From: Loripinus fragilis
Lineage: Eukaryota > Mollusca > Bivalvia > Lucinida > Lucinidae
Direction: 5' to 3'
DNA: 64,000 bases
Assembly: GCA_964019695.1 (NCBI GenBank)
Contig: OZ026522.1
Coordinates: 23,180,477 to 23,244,476 of the forward strand
Made by a program: the position numbers and the translations under genes. Shown here piece by piece: positions 36,801 to 48,005 of this stretch. The notes under the pieces were generated by a model, which ran no database searches, was not told where the DNA came from, and saw only the letters and a list, made by a program, of their open reading frames with translations. Each line of letters starts with the position of its first letter. The first letter of the stretch is position 1.

Positions 36801-39800
36801 CATTGTTTATCTTTCATGCAGATGTCTGCGAGCAGATTACATGTATATATTATCCACATTACACATATTCATGTAGCAGTAGTATTTCATTACATCATGC
36901 TCATAATTTTTGGAATACATTTCAGATTAATCACATCCTATACAAGTTTTCGTGACGAATAATTATAAGCTAACTAATGAAAACAAATTTAGATTGACGG
37001 ACGATTCAGACCCAGATCGAGTTGATCAAGGTCCAAGTGTTCCGTCAATATGATTCTTAATTTTTGTCATATGTTTGTTTTATCTATTCTGTGTCATCAA
37101 TACGTCTGCGACAGTACATGAGGTGTATTTTCAAACTTGACGGTTTGAGTAACCAAAGTTGGAGTCCAATAAAACATTTCAACACGTGTTTCAATCACAG
37201 GTGTTATTAACATTACCAATAAACGGATTAGAAACCTTGAAATTTTTGTCATCATTCACTGGGTGTCTAAGTGCATGCCATCTTGAGAACATACATTCAA
37301 AACCATACACCAACGATAAAGCTGGCCCAATACCAAGAAAACATCCCTTTATATAGATTTTTTCAGTCTTGTTGTTTTTTGTCTTTTAGTTTCGTGGCAC
37401 TGGGTCATCAAGGCCCGAGGTTTCGACAATCTTCGGATGTGCAAGAAACAAAAACAACTGATATGATAAAACTATATTTGAAAGTGCATGTGTTTGAAAG
37501 GTTTTGCTATGTTCCATAACTTCAGCGTACAGCGTCATACAGATGTAATCTTTCGTTATTCAAATATATTAATATCTTCTTAAAAAGAAATAAAAGTTAC
37601 TTTTCAAGTGTCATAGGCTGTGAAAATAAATGAAATCTTGTTTTAAAGTGCATGTAAGGTTAAAAAGTCGAATAAATATGCCAAACATATTATCAAAAAG
37701 AGTATGAAGTAAAATCCAGATGTGCTAATAAAAAAAAAACTCTCTCAATAATTCCCCTTTGAGATTAGTAATATTTTGTCACTCTCTCATAGAACTCCTT
37801 AAATGTGCAACACTAAATCAGTTTGTGCTTCAGTGTTGTAATAGTTAGTAATCCCAGGTGCAGCACTATATCCTAGACTCATCTAACCCTGTTCTGGGTC
37901 GCCCAGCAAAACATCATCGCCCCAAAACCGCAATAAAATTATTAAAAAGGAGTTTTTGGTCAACTTATGCCAAATAATCTTCTTCAATCAAATTTGATTT
38001 AATGTGTACAAAAATTGTTGAAAAAACAGATACAATGTATCCCATATAAAAATGTGACAAGTTTTTACACTATTATAATAGTAATTATAAAAGATTTTTC
38101 AAATTATCCATAAAGAATATAAGGGCATGTAAGATATTCAAAGTTTCTAAACGTGTCCTCAAGTTTAGCTTGCTTGGAATCCTTAATCCAAAACATGAGA
38201 ATCACATTTTTATTAAAATTAAAGTCCTGTGGTAAATTTTGAAAGAACAAAACGAGAACAAAATGGGCATGTAAAATGCACTTATTGTGTATAAACATTG
38301 AAAACAATAAGAAGATAAGCGACGATGATGAGGGTAAGGGTAGGGTAAGGTCGGGTAACTTCAGACATCAGGTAAATTCGGACATGCATTAGCAAATTAA
38401 ATTCCAGATGAGAGGAATTTCACTATTTGTTAATTTAGTTTATTTTTTTTTTATTACAATTATTAAAATATGAAACAAAATCGCTGTCCTAATTTAGCTG
38501 ACTGCCCGAATTTGCCTGACTGTGTGTAGATGAGTTGCTAATTTTGTGTTCTAGAATGCTAGTTAGCATACAATAATGTAGTTATAAATATACATTAGAA
38601 TAGCATAATGATAGCATAAAACATTTGATAAAATGAAGGACTAAACTACTTGAAGTTAGTTTGTGTGGGTTTTTTGCCGATATGAAACCCTGTACCCCTC
38701 GAACAATGTGATAAAAATGCTGATAAAAGGTCACCACGCTTCCTGACAAAAGTGCGATGTTTCGGCTGTCCATTGTTTAAGCGCTGGTTTTCGTTATGTG
38801 GGTCGATTTGTCCATCCTAACGATTTGTGCAATGGAAACTCATCTGGGCGTTTCCAATAATTTCAAGAATTAGCACAAAACATGCTTAAAATGAACTGCT
38901 TAAAATGCATGTGACAGTTCTATATTGCTGTTATTTTTGCGTGGGATGCGTTTATAATTAATGACTAAAACCAACTATGCAAAATATATCCGGTCTTCAA
39001 TCGTCATATTAAGGTGCGGTAATAAAAATCTGTATGTTCAAGTGTTAGCAGGCAGTATCAGACAGGATCTGTAAAAATCTAAAAAGCCCCTCTATGCCTT
39101 CAACTGCTTGTTATTTTTTCTAATAGCACGTATCGTTCATGGACAGTTCTCTTGTGCTTCACTTACTATATAATAGGAGATATTTTAATCAAAGTCTTGC
39201 AGAGCAGTGTCCAAGACAATTTTGCAGGGTTAATCCTTCAACGGGAGCTTTCAAATTACGTACTACCAAATTGGAAATGTCACCAGGTCTGCTCTCAGCA
39301 AAATTCAAAATGCCCATTAACATGCATGGCATCAAGACCTTAAACTATTTCAAATGTTTCTGCTCTTTAACCCATGCAATTCTGGCGTCCAATTTTACAC
39401 AACCAAACAGTGCAGACGTGATCATACGCTGCAATATGCAGTGTCTGATCAGGTTCTCTATTGTTTTCTGACAATAGTTTTAATTCAACATATTAACGAA
39501 ATTATAAAATTATACCTGCCACCCAAACATTGATAAGGATGGGTTAAAGTAGTGTTGATATTTGCTCTTTTTTCAAGTTGAATCTATTGTGGCCTGTAAG
39601 CTGCTATCAAACAAGTTGCACTTAATAGATACTTGATGTTAACATCGAGCTTGAAAATGCCCCTCAAGAGATAGTTGAATTAATTCTAAATTATGCAATA
39701 ATGTCGAATTGACTTCATAGAACCCTGTTTGATCAAAAAAGTCCTAACTGGATTAGTTACAAAGGCCAAGCTTTTTGTGTTTGAGATACATTTTTGGGAG

Positions 39801-39947
39801 AGCCTTTAGAGGTTGAAGACTGTTTAATAGAGGACATAGTACCAGCCTTGAGCAGCCAATCAGAATTGCCAGAAACATCGTCGGACATCAGCTTAATATG
39901 AAAGGTCGTAGCGTGTTTGTCTGAATCAAGAAACAGCTGAGTACAAG
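36801..39947. other. 3.1 kb with no recognised gene or dispersed repeat
   Basis: Mostly AT-rich sequence. The only structures are a GGGTAAGGGTAGGGTAAGG patch at 38333-38351 and a hairpin at 39419-39451 (TGATCATACGCTGCA and near inverse). Open frames up to 110 codons (39139-39471) have no recognisable motif, and the hairpin lies inside the longest one. Confidence 0.5.
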
Positions 39948-40148
39948 TATGACCAAGGTAGACTGGCTCCAGTCCTTGAAACAATTTTTCATCAATGTGT
40001 CATATCATGTACTTGTAGCTAGTCTTACTCTGATGGTTCTGTTTTTAGCTTAAAACAGAGCCATCAGAGTAAGACTAGCTACAAGTATATGATATGGCAC
40101 ACAGATGTAAAATTGTTTTAAAGGACTGGAGCCAGTCTATGACCAAGG
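39948..40148. repeat. Near-perfect 181 bp palindrome flanked by an 11-base direct repeat
   Basis: Arms of about 88 bases (39959-40045 and 40051-40139) pair from TAGACTGGCTCCAGTCCTT inward to CTGATGGTTCTGTTTT with few mismatches and almost no loop. TATGACCAAGG occurs exactly at both edges (39948-39958, 40138-40148). A transcript would fold into a long, nearly perfect double strand. Confidence 0.85.
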
Positions 40149-40221
40149 CTACAGCCAGACATGTGGGCTGATGTACCATTGCTTAATGTCTTAAAATAGG
40201 TTGCGCAAATGATGCATGACA

Positions 40222-40495
40222 TGTGCGGATCCAGAGGGGGGACAGGGGGTCGGACCCCCCCCCCCTGAAAAATCACAAAAATATAGGGTTTCAAAGCAAT
40301 ACCGGTCTGGATCTTCTGAAAACCAAAAAGCTGCAAACTAAGCATTCAATGTTGGCCATTTAGATGGCGTTTCGCTGGCGGACCGATGATGGCCAGCTTA
40401 TAGTGGTATTTGGATCCTTCCTCCCCTTATCAATTACAAACAAACCGTCTAAGTTGGACCCCCCTGACAAAACTTTCTTGATCCGCGCATGCATG
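40222..40495 (+). mobile_element. Family E element, copy 1, hairpin arm deleted
   Basis: TGTGCGGATCCAGAGGGGG, CCCTGAAAAATCACAAAAAT, then a hairpin of which only the right arm is intact (GATGGCGTTTCGCTGGCGGA, 40363-40382), and CCCCTGACAAAACTTTCTTG near the right end, finishing at ATCCGCGCATGCATG. Compared with the copies at 46.9, 52.3 and 60.7 kb, most of the left arm is missing. Confidence 0.75.
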
Positions 40496-41006
40496 ACGGA
40501 CTCCGCAATTGATACGTGAAAAAGTTTGCAAATTTACGAATAAAGATGCGCAAAGATTTATCAAATTGCGCAAAAGTATAATGCTGAGAGAAAGGCCATT
40601 ACTTTGCACAATTAATTTGAGCCGCGACATGAGATTTCCAACAATGTGATATGTGCGACCATGGACTGATGGATAGGAACATAATCACAATTTTACGCAT
40701 AAAAAGTTTGCTTGTCTGCGTTAAAAGTTACAATGCCTCCTTAAAGTTAAGGAAGTTAAGTATTGATTTTTACGATGCTAAAAATAACGTTTCGAACATA
40801 TCAAAATAGCTTAATTTTTTCTAAAGATCACAATGATATCTTCCACCATAAGTACCGTATCGATCCAGGCAATTTATTAAACTATTGTAACAATCATGTT
40901 GAAATTTTAATACTTAACTTAAGTCGTCCTTAACTGAAAGGAAGCATTGTGGTTTTGGCCTCTGGACCTAAAAATGCCGTTCATTATGTAGAGTATTATA
41001 AACAGC
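40496..41006. other. Unassigned AT-rich sequence
   Basis: No feature recognised. Confidence 0.5.
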
Positions 41007-41327
41007 ATATAACTGCTACCGGATTTTTTTTATTTTGCCAAACCAGTTTTTGGTAAGAATGGACCATACTGAGAAATTTCTATATACCTTTTTGACTTAA
41101 AATTTACATTGCGGGGATATTTCACCTTCCCAGCGGTGATTTTGACCTTTGTCGTGGAATATTTTCTAGGTCATTATAAATTCTAAGTCGAAAAGTTATA
41201 GAAGTTACTCAGTATGGTCTATTCTTATAGAAATAAATCACTTTAAGTGTCTATGTCAACTAAAAGTACTAGGTGATTTTGCCAAAAACTGGTTTGGCAA
41301 AAAAAAATTCGGTGGCAGTTATATATG
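41007..41327. mobile_element. Inverted-terminal element of about 320 bp
   Basis: The left end GCATATAACTGCTACCGGAT continues with TGCCAAACCAGTTTTTGG, then ATGGACCATACTGAG. The right side has CTCAGTATGGTCTATTCTTA, CCAAAAACTGGTTTGGCA and GGTGGCAGTTATATATGC. An extra roughly 50 bases interrupts the right arm (about 41230-41277). It has no coding capacity and lies 0.76 kb beyond the FoxB stop codon. Confidence 0.7.
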
Positions 41328-41866
41328 CTAGCCTATTAAATAAGTGTACTTATTTCATATGCTTAACCTCAGTATGGCCAGCTACGTGTACCTGCATCTA
41401 CATCATAACCTGTACGTGGAACCGTATTATAATATTGACTACATGGAGTATTCAACTTTTTTTGTTCCAGGTGTCATTTTAACTGTTTAACATAATAATT
41501 ATATTAAAATAAATACATGTTAAATAGAAAGAAAGTGAGTAAGAAAATGTTCAAAAACAGCTTACGGTTCAATATGCAAAGACCAGTCTTCTTTCAGGAC
41601 CCTTAGATTCCCGACAGCATAGTCTATCGCCTGGGTAGGCCCCTATATACATGTATACTTAGAATGAGATGCGTAACTGATAGCGATCAAATATTTGTGT
41701 GTGCGCCTCTAGTCGCATATGCGATACATGTAAGTACCAAAATCGCATAGCTTCATTCAGTTACAAGCGGTATTTATTTTAAAAGAAAAATGAACATGTT
41801 AAAAATGGCTTAATGTCTTAATGGCATCGTTAACCTTGTCATGCTGAATTTTTCATGTTTCTCATT

Positions 41867-41872
41867 TTTATT
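41867..41872 (-). terminator. Candidate FoxB polyadenylation signal
   Basis: AATAAA on the minus strand about 220 bases beyond the FoxB stop codon (TGA at 42090-42092). A second AATAAA lies at 41772-41777. Either could set the 3' end. The hairpin at 41930-41994 would then lie inside the 3' UTR. Confidence 0.35.
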
Positions 41873-41929
41873 CTGTTAACCTGCAGCATTCCAATGATTG
41901 TAAGGCTGTTTTTCTTTTAAAGATAGTGT

Positions 41930-41994
41930 AAAACAGTGTGGATCCTGATCAGCTGGCTTCATTAGAAGCCAGCTGATCTGGATCTACACTGTTT
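41930..41994. repeat. Hairpin with GATCAG core in the presumed FoxB 3' UTR
   Basis: Arms of about 30 bases run from AAAACAGTGTGGATC to GATCTACACTGTTTT, with GCTGGCTT/AAGCCAGC at the tip and few mismatches. It belongs to a loose set of hairpins with a GATCAG core that recurs at 25403, 28571, 31608 and 39419. It lies about 100 bases after the stop codon on the gene's transcribed side. Confidence 0.6.
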
Positions 41995-42089
41995 TCTAAA
42001 GAGGATATATCCAGGTGCAGCAGGGCAATGGTTAATGTAGTAAAGTTACAAAATAAAACACAATAAACCTCATGGAATCGATGTCAATA

Positions 42090-43097
42090 TCATCTAGGCG
42101 AATTACTCCTACTTCTCGTAGAAGTCACATCCACAATTTGACTGTCCTCTGTTTTTGAATCCAATGACGTCGACCGAGAAAATCTGTCCGCTGGCGGCGA
42201 CGCCGATTGAATCATAGAGTCCACACTTAATATAGGCGACGTTTTCGGGGACAATGGATGCACATGTAGTCTGTCTTCACCTTGTGTTAAACTAATGGCA
42301 GAAAACGGCGATGCTTTGACGGGCACCGGCATCGCGGGTGGGGTATGACCAGATTTTAACATATTGTATTCCGCCATGTTCATATGTCCGTTTAAATGTC
42401 CATATCGTGACGTCAGTGACGAAATTATTTCACTTTCTGATTGTCTTAAACTAGCGTATGGGAAAAGATTTGACGCTAAACTGGCACTGATTCCTGAAGC
42501 GAACTGACTGGCGAAAGCTGGTAATGGGGAGGATAAAGGAATGGCCGGGACAACAGCATTGTTCTTGTATTCCGGCGCAATGATATTTTCTATTGTAAAT
42601 GGTTGTTTTAATGGCGTTCGACTGTGTGCTGATAAGCCAAGTGGAAGAAATCTTGAACTGGCCGCAATTTGTTGAAGTCTCATCCTAGCCTGCTCTTGAA
42701 GATAATTTGGGGCATCGAATGTTCGTTTCACATCTTCAGGTAAACTGTGATAACGTGGCAGGTGAAGTTTGAATCTCTTCCGTCGACGCAAGAAGCTTCC
42801 GTTCTCAAACATATCTCCACAGAACGGGTGTAGTGCCCAGTAACTGCCTTTCCCTGGCCGGTCCGGGCGCCTCGGTATTTTGATGAAGCAGTCATTAAAA
42901 GACAGGTTATGTCGCAATGAGTTCTGCCATCTTTGAGTGTTCTTCCTGTAGAACGGGAACCGGTCCATGATAAATTTGTAGATGTCACTCAAAGGGAGCA
43001 TCTTTTCTGACGAATGCTGTATCGCCATTGCAGTCAATGCAATATAGGAATAAGGGGGCTTTTGATCATCATAAGTGTTTCGCCCGGGTCTCGGCAT
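42090..43097 (-). CDS. FoxB: Forkhead transcription factor, FoxB class, single coding exon
   Basis: Predicted 335-residue nuclear DNA-binding protein. The forkhead (winged-helix) domain spans about residues 13-107: [14 protein letters not shown] opens it, the recognition helix lies at about 53-74 ([19 protein letters not shown]), and the wing ends in the basic run RRRKRFK. The N-terminus MPRPGRNTY directly before the domain, and FTIENII at residues 167-173 (an EH1-like Groucho co-repressor motif), are hallmarks of FoxB proteins. The C-terminal half is rich in Ser and Pro and carries a weaker EH1-like stretch, [10 protein letters not shown], near residues 287-296. The reading frame is open for 50 further codons upstream, but I start at 43097 because MPRPGRNTY is the conserved family start. 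The ATG has a G at -3, and the upstream codons look like intron. FoxB genes act in neural and ectodermal patterning in other animals; function here is inferred. No frameshift or missing key residue is seen. Confidence 0.95.
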   Translation of the reverse strand: MPRPGRNTYDDQKPPYSYIALTAMAIQHSSEKMLPLSDIYKFIMDRFPFYRKNTQRWQNSLRHNLSFNDCFIKIPRRPDRPGKGSYWALHPFCGDMFENGSFLRRRKRFKLHLPRYHSLPEDVKRTFDAPNYLQEQARMRLQQIAASSRFLPLGLSAHSRTPLKQPFTIENIIAPEYKNNAVVPAIPLSSPLPAFASQFASGISASLASNLFPYASLRQSESEIISSLTSRYGHLNGHMNMAEYNMLKSGHTPPAMPVPVKASPFSAISLTQGEDRLHVHPLSPKTSPILSVDSMIQSASPPADRFSRSTSLDSKTEDSQIVDVTSTRSRSNSPR

Positions 43098-43121
43098 GGC
43101 TACTGTTTTTATAGTCAAAAC

Positions 43122-43137
43122 CTGAAATATGAAAAAT
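43122..43137 (-). promoter_or_regulatory. Candidate 3' splice site in the FoxB 5' UTR
   Basis: Reading the minus strand toward the gene, a T-rich stretch ends in TATTTCAG, followed by GTTTTGACTATAAAAACAG, then GCC and the start codon 24 bases after the junction. This is a good acceptor and suggests a non-coding 5' exon further upstream (higher coordinates). It also explains why the 50 codons before the chosen Met do not resemble FoxB. The matching donor and first exon were not identified. Confidence 0.4.
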
Positions 43138-43242
43138 ACCTTATTAAAATCACATCTAATGTTGCATTTAAGAAAAAAAACTATGCACTTAAAAAAACAG
43201 AGTATATGCCCAATCACGTAAATCTGTAAAAGTGTTGAAAAA

Positions 43243-43320
43243 CACAAAATGCGAAACCTGCTAAATTTGCAGAGGTTTCACATTTTGCACATTTCCTCCG
43301 ACTGAAACAGCAAATCAGAA
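43243..43320. repeat. Family F repeat, copy 2, upstream of FoxB
   Basis: AATGCGAAACCTGC, then TTTGCAGAGGTTTCACATTT, TGCACATTTCCTCCGACTG and ACAGCAAATC, as in 300-398. Confidence 0.6.
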
Positions 43321-43414
43321 CTATGACATGTTTTTAAGAAGCTTAGTATTTAGATATGTTGTCAGTTCAATCTGAAGAATTGAAACTATTACATTTTATA
43401 ATTCTCGATTTATA

Positions 43415-43720
43415 AATAGTAAGTGAATATGATTAGGAATTATCACAACAACAAACTGCAGACAACCCCGTGGCACCTTGAGGAAGAGCAACACATCAAC
43501 CGCGAGACAACAGAAAGACAAACAATCCAAAGAAATCAGCTCTCTTATCCCCATCAAGTTGATTGCAAAACTAGAATGGACACAAAGTAACGCGCAACAA
43601 AACATAGAACAATTACAGAATCCCACAATGGGAGTAATAATCTCCAACGATTCAACAACAACAGAACGGACAGCATCCTAAGCCACTGGAGGGCTTAAAA
43701 TCATTTTACTGATACTTATA
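43415..43720 (-). mobile_element. Family B retroposon copy
   Basis: Fixed end AATAGTAAGTGAATATGATTA, then CAAACTGCAGACAACCCCGT, AACAGAACGGACAGCATCC and TGGAGGGCTTAAAATCATTTT. The minus-strand frame across it is repeat sequence, not a gene. Confidence 0.75.
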
Positions 43721-45655
43721 ATGCTTTCTTTTTAGCTGGTACGAAATATAAATCGAGCATATGCGGGCATTACAGGTTCATACTAGCATGAACATTTGCA
43801 TAGGGTTGATTAAGACCGTCTTTGTTTGTTTGTATTGGTAGACAATAAAATTGAAACTGGGACCACAATTTTACACGTTTAAATTAATTGATTTATTTTG
43901 CGAGGAGCTGATACAAACATGTATTTAATTATCTAGAATACAACTGAATGTCCAGTTCGTAATATCCTCTGTGATATATTCGATAGGTAAACGGTAAATC
44001 CCTAATATGCAAGAAAAGAGAACAACATCAGTAATGTTCAAATTGCTTTGGACAACATCACTTCTCTCAAATGGATGGTACAGCAACGATATGGGTTATC
44101 GGTGTTGCGGACAAACTTAGAAAGTATTGTCTAGTGTTCTTAGAAAACGATTTGCCGAAATTCAAGCTGAGGTAATTGTTTTACTTTCTTTATTTCCAAA
44201 GTGACAATGATGATAATTGGGTGTCATTTTATGCGCTAATTCCAACTTCAGTAATTGTATATAAGCACGACGTAACGTAAATAAAATTGTAACATAAACA
44301 ATGTATGTGTTTTAATTTTTCCGATAACAATATAAAACTAAAAGTTAAGAATTTTTTATTCAGCACGTGCTAATGCATACTAACTGAACAAAATACAACA
44401 TTTGGAAGTTATAACGTTTACTTTAACATTTAAATATTTCGGCCGCTGTGCTCAACCAGCCTATGGTGATTGTTTCTGTTTCAAATACAAGACTTATTCT
44501 TTAATTTGAATATACGGGCAGTGGTGGATCGTTCGGGACCCTAGGATGACCTGTGAAATGCGAAACAGTGTACCAGACAAAAGAGAAATCATTAAAAAAT
44601 ATAAATGCTGCTTTGATAAAATGAAAAAAGAAAGCAACTTTCTTGTAGTTTCCTCCTAAAAGGGAATGATGAAATACACATATTTAATTGTGTTGTTTAC
44701 TCTTTGCCAAATTTCAAGGGACTCCTCTTCAGGACATGTTTCACAGTTTCCACTACGTTTCAATATGTTTGTCTTTAATGTTTTGAGTCTATGACACTCC
44801 AATATTTTGAAAAGACTTAAAAACAAACAAAATATGAAGGATACTTTGTTCAATTAAATTATTGGAAGCGTACTTGGTTAAAATCAAAACACGAACTCCA
44901 ATTGATATATTTTCGTTAGCAGTGCCCACATGCATATTTAAGTCGCGAATAATTATGCATTCAGTGTGGGATATATATGTTGCATTGGATATTATTTAAA
45001 TTATTTTAAAGTTGAACATTTAGTATGGAATCTAATTATGCTTTAACGAAAAATGATATGCAGGCGCATTTTCGAGAATATCGTAGTTTTAAACGTGTTA
45101 ACTTAAACATGGTACATATGTACATGTAATAGTTTGAGATCAGTAAACGAAAATTTAGCTTAGATTGACTCAAAATATGGAGTTAGGCTTCCGTACGTTT
45201 GAAACTATAACCACTTAAGTTACAAGTGAGGAGCATCGGCAATTTTTAACATATGACTCTAAAAAGGTATATGGCATTTTTATATGTTATTCCATTGCTA
45301 ATTTTGAGTATGACATATATCATATAAGCCTTTATAAGGGTGAATTTCGAATAGTAAATTGGGGTGAAAATATATCTTTGGGTATTTGTTAAAATATCAC
45401 TTGAATAATTACAGTTTATGTTTGTTTTCTTGCTGTTTTTCGGATTATTTTATCTTCTACCCTTAAACTTTCATTCATTTTCTAGATTATAAATATGCTG
45501 AAATATTTGTGGTTGTTTTTTTTCTGCAAAATAATTTTATTGTAATGTATCTATGACCCTTGCTAATAGCAATAGGCCGCAAAAGTAACCATTCCACATT
45601 AGCGATTCTTATATGTTGAAATAGCATTTAGTGCTTAAAAAGAGTTTTCAAACAA
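43721..45655. other. 1.9 kb upstream of FoxB, nothing recognised
   Basis: AT-rich with no dispersed-repeat match in this window and no coding motif. It would lie inside the presumed FoxB 5' intron or upstream region, so conserved enhancers are possible but cannot be judged from one genome. Confidence 0.4.
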
Positions 45656-45671
45656 TAGTTATTAAGTTATT

Positions 45672-45857
45672 GCCTCAAAAAGTTGTAAAAGGTGTGTTCG
45701 TCTGTACGGTAAGAAAATTAACGAGAGCAAGATATATGGTTTTGCCCGTACAGACGCACATACTAACTTGCTTAAGCTCGTATATGTAGCATTATTTTGC
45801 ACACCTTTTATTGCGGGATATTTGAGTTTTAACAGTAGACCACCAAAAAGGTGCAAA
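45672..45857. repeat. Imperfect inverted repeat
   Basis: GTTGTAAAAGGTGTG...CGTCTGTACGG on the left and CCGTACAGACG...CACACCTTTTATTGC on the right, with stem core at 45700-45757. It may be an old foldback element. Confidence 0.5.
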
Positions 45858-46204
45858 AAAATAGATGATTTACTTTTTTCAAAATTTAGGAAAATGTGAT
45901 ATACTGTTAAAGCATCAATATAAATACTTCTTGTTTAAAATTGTCAAATGGCATTGTTAAATATTAGTACTTACCGTTGACAAGCTTCTGTAACTGATCT
46001 TCAAGTTTTACGCAAACGTTTTACTTTTCACTTCCGTATATGATGAATAGAATTGTTTGTCCGTACAAATATTAACTATCTCATGTTGATTTGTTTAACG
46101 CTTTAGAAACTAGTTCCCCCACGTTCCTGATTGATGGTGTGATGTTCTTTTAAAGCTAGATACATATTTAAAGAAGGCAAACTTCATTCAAAGAATCAAC
46201 ATTT

Positions 46205-46345
46205 ACAGACTGTAGCAACGCCTCTTTTAGACTTCCTTATCAGTTTTCGCGCCTTGCCTTTTGTGATTGCCGTCAATCACGCCATTGAATTAGCGAAGAG
46301 GCGTAGCTTGCTGGCTTTCAATACCATATCATTGGACTCTTAACA
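46205..46345 (-). promoter_or_regulatory. Possible upstream regulatory block or first-exon region of FoxB
   Basis: A short, less AT-rich, apparently unique block about 3.1 kb upstream of the FoxB acceptor. It holds a perfect 18-base inverted repeat GTGATTGCCGTCAATCAC (46263-46280), which resembles PBX-type TGATTGAC sites. It also has paired ACGCCTCTT (46218-46226) and AAGAGGCGT (46296-46304), and a CCAAT box on the minus strand (46331-46335). No match to a dispersed repeat in this window was noticed. The regulatory role is inferred from position and motifs only. Confidence 0.2.
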
Positions 46346-46794
46346 AATGAAATAACAGATCGAATTATAAGAACAGAAATGAAAAGGACAGCTTTGCGGG
46401 AGTTGTATTTTTTTTCTTTTATGGAGAGAAATTGTTGCTTCATTTAAACTACAAGTGTTTTGCTGAAGGGACGAAGAGGAAACACCCAAAATTAGTCAAT
46501 ACAGATGGTCTTAAAGAAATGTTTAATGTGGTCAGGCTTAATTGACTTTAAAATGGGAGTTTACGTATTTATTTAGCATTGATAGTTAGACGAAGTTTCG
46601 AAATAAATGACAAAAAATCTTCTCCATCGAAGGTTTAATCCTTCGTATACCGGCAACTCATCAGATAATTATGCCTAGCAAAACTCGAAACTGGTTGCCT
46701 AAAAAATCAGCAATTCAGCGTTTTAGTGTATTTTAGTTGATCAGCAAGTTGCTAAATTCAGCAGAAAATTGAGCGTTTTAGGGTGTCCCACTCC

Positions 46795-47120
46795 TTAACG
46801 GGTGCCCAAGAGGGGGTCCAACACTGACAAAGTTTGCTTTTGTTTGTTTTTTTTTTTTTTGTTTTTTTTTTTTTTCTTTCAGTTGATTGTATGGAGAGAG
46901 GATCGAAATGCCACTAAAAGTAGGCCATCATCGGCTCGCCAGCGAAACGCCATTGAAATGGCGTTTCGCTGGCGTGCCGATAATGGCCCACCATCGAATG
47001 CTGACTTGGTAGCTTTGTGATTTTTAGGGGATCCGGATCAATATTGCTAGGAAACCCTATATTTTTGTGATTTTTCAGGGGGGTCCTGACCCCCTGTCCC
47101 CCCTCTAGATCCACCCATGT
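46795..47120 (-). mobile_element. Family E element, copy 2, intact hairpin
   Basis: The hairpin at 46922-46990 is GCCAGCGAAACGCCATT, GA, then its exact inverse, inside an outer GGCCATCATCGGCTC stem. GTGATTTTTCAGGGGGGTC and CTAGATCCACCCATG mark the other end. T-runs (46849-46875) lie at the distal edge. Confidence 0.8.
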
Positions 47121-47289
47121 ATGTCTTATCCTTTGATAAAGGAGAAGACCTAGATGGGAAAGAAAACATTTGCGACGACTTAACTTCTTTTTGGGGTTGT
47201 CATTTAGAACATACAGTAGGGAACATTGTACAAACTTTGCAATCGAACTACATTTCCAAAGGGATTCATGTAATTTCCGTAAGAACAAT

Positions 47290-47960
47290 GATCTAAAAAT
47301 AGTAAGTGAGTATGATCAGGAAATACCACAATCACAAACTGCAGACAACCCCGTGGCACCGTGAGGAAGAGCCGCTCAACCATCACGAGACACCAGGAAG
47401 ACAAGTTAAGCAAAGCAATCAGCTCTCTCTTCCCCATCAAGATGATTGCAATACTAAAATGGACATAAAGTAACGTACAACAAAACATGGAACAATTACA
47501 GACTCCCACAATGGGAGCAACAATAAACAGAAAGTCTACAACAACAGAACCACCGCCTTAGAACGGACAGCAGCCTAAGCCACCGGGGGGGGGGGCTTAA
47601 ATGCATTTTACTGGTACCAAATCTTCGCCCTAGATTCTGCTGTTGTTGAAGTACAAAAAATGTTCAGCTCGCATGGAGGCCATCTAACTAATGCAATGTA
47701 TCATCATGGAAAAACACTCTAATCAAATTACTACACCATGATGAAACAAAGAAAAGGGCTCATGACTCACAGATAGTCAGAGCTAAAGAAAACCTCAAGT
47801 TGAGCCACGGTGGGTCCAGCTACAGATAAGCATAAGGCCCCAACCCACCGATTAAAGCTTTACGTCAGAGCCGTCATAGAGTCTGAGGCCCGACCCACCG
47901 TCGTGCAATTAAAGAGGAAACCATAGCTATAAACCGTGATTGGGTTTACAACTAGGTATG
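47290..47960 (-). mobile_element. Longest uninterrupted family B copy
   Basis: Fixed end AATAGTAAGTGAGTATGATC, B body to CCTAGATTCTGCTGTTGTTG, then spacer 1 (CATGGAAAAACACTCTAATC, GATAGTCAGAGCTAAAG) joined to spacer 2 (ATTAAAGCTTTACGTCAGAG, AAACCATAGCTATAAACCG). Here the spacers are contiguous, unlike at 4.0 kb and 56.6-57.1 kb where A copies intervene. It is the best model for the parent tail. Confidence 0.75.
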
Positions 47961-48005
47961 CAGATGGAAATATTATTTATGTCATTACAAGCTGTTTGGT
48001 TTTTT

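Noticed and set aside
42728..42988. Second frame inside FoxB
   Set aside because: It overlaps the forkhead-coding sequence in another frame and has no independent support.
43396..43647. Related small frames starting near B repeats (also 47204-47509, 57539-57811)
   Set aside because: They share sequence because B copies are repeats. Starts, ends and frames differ between copies, with no sign of protein-level conservation.
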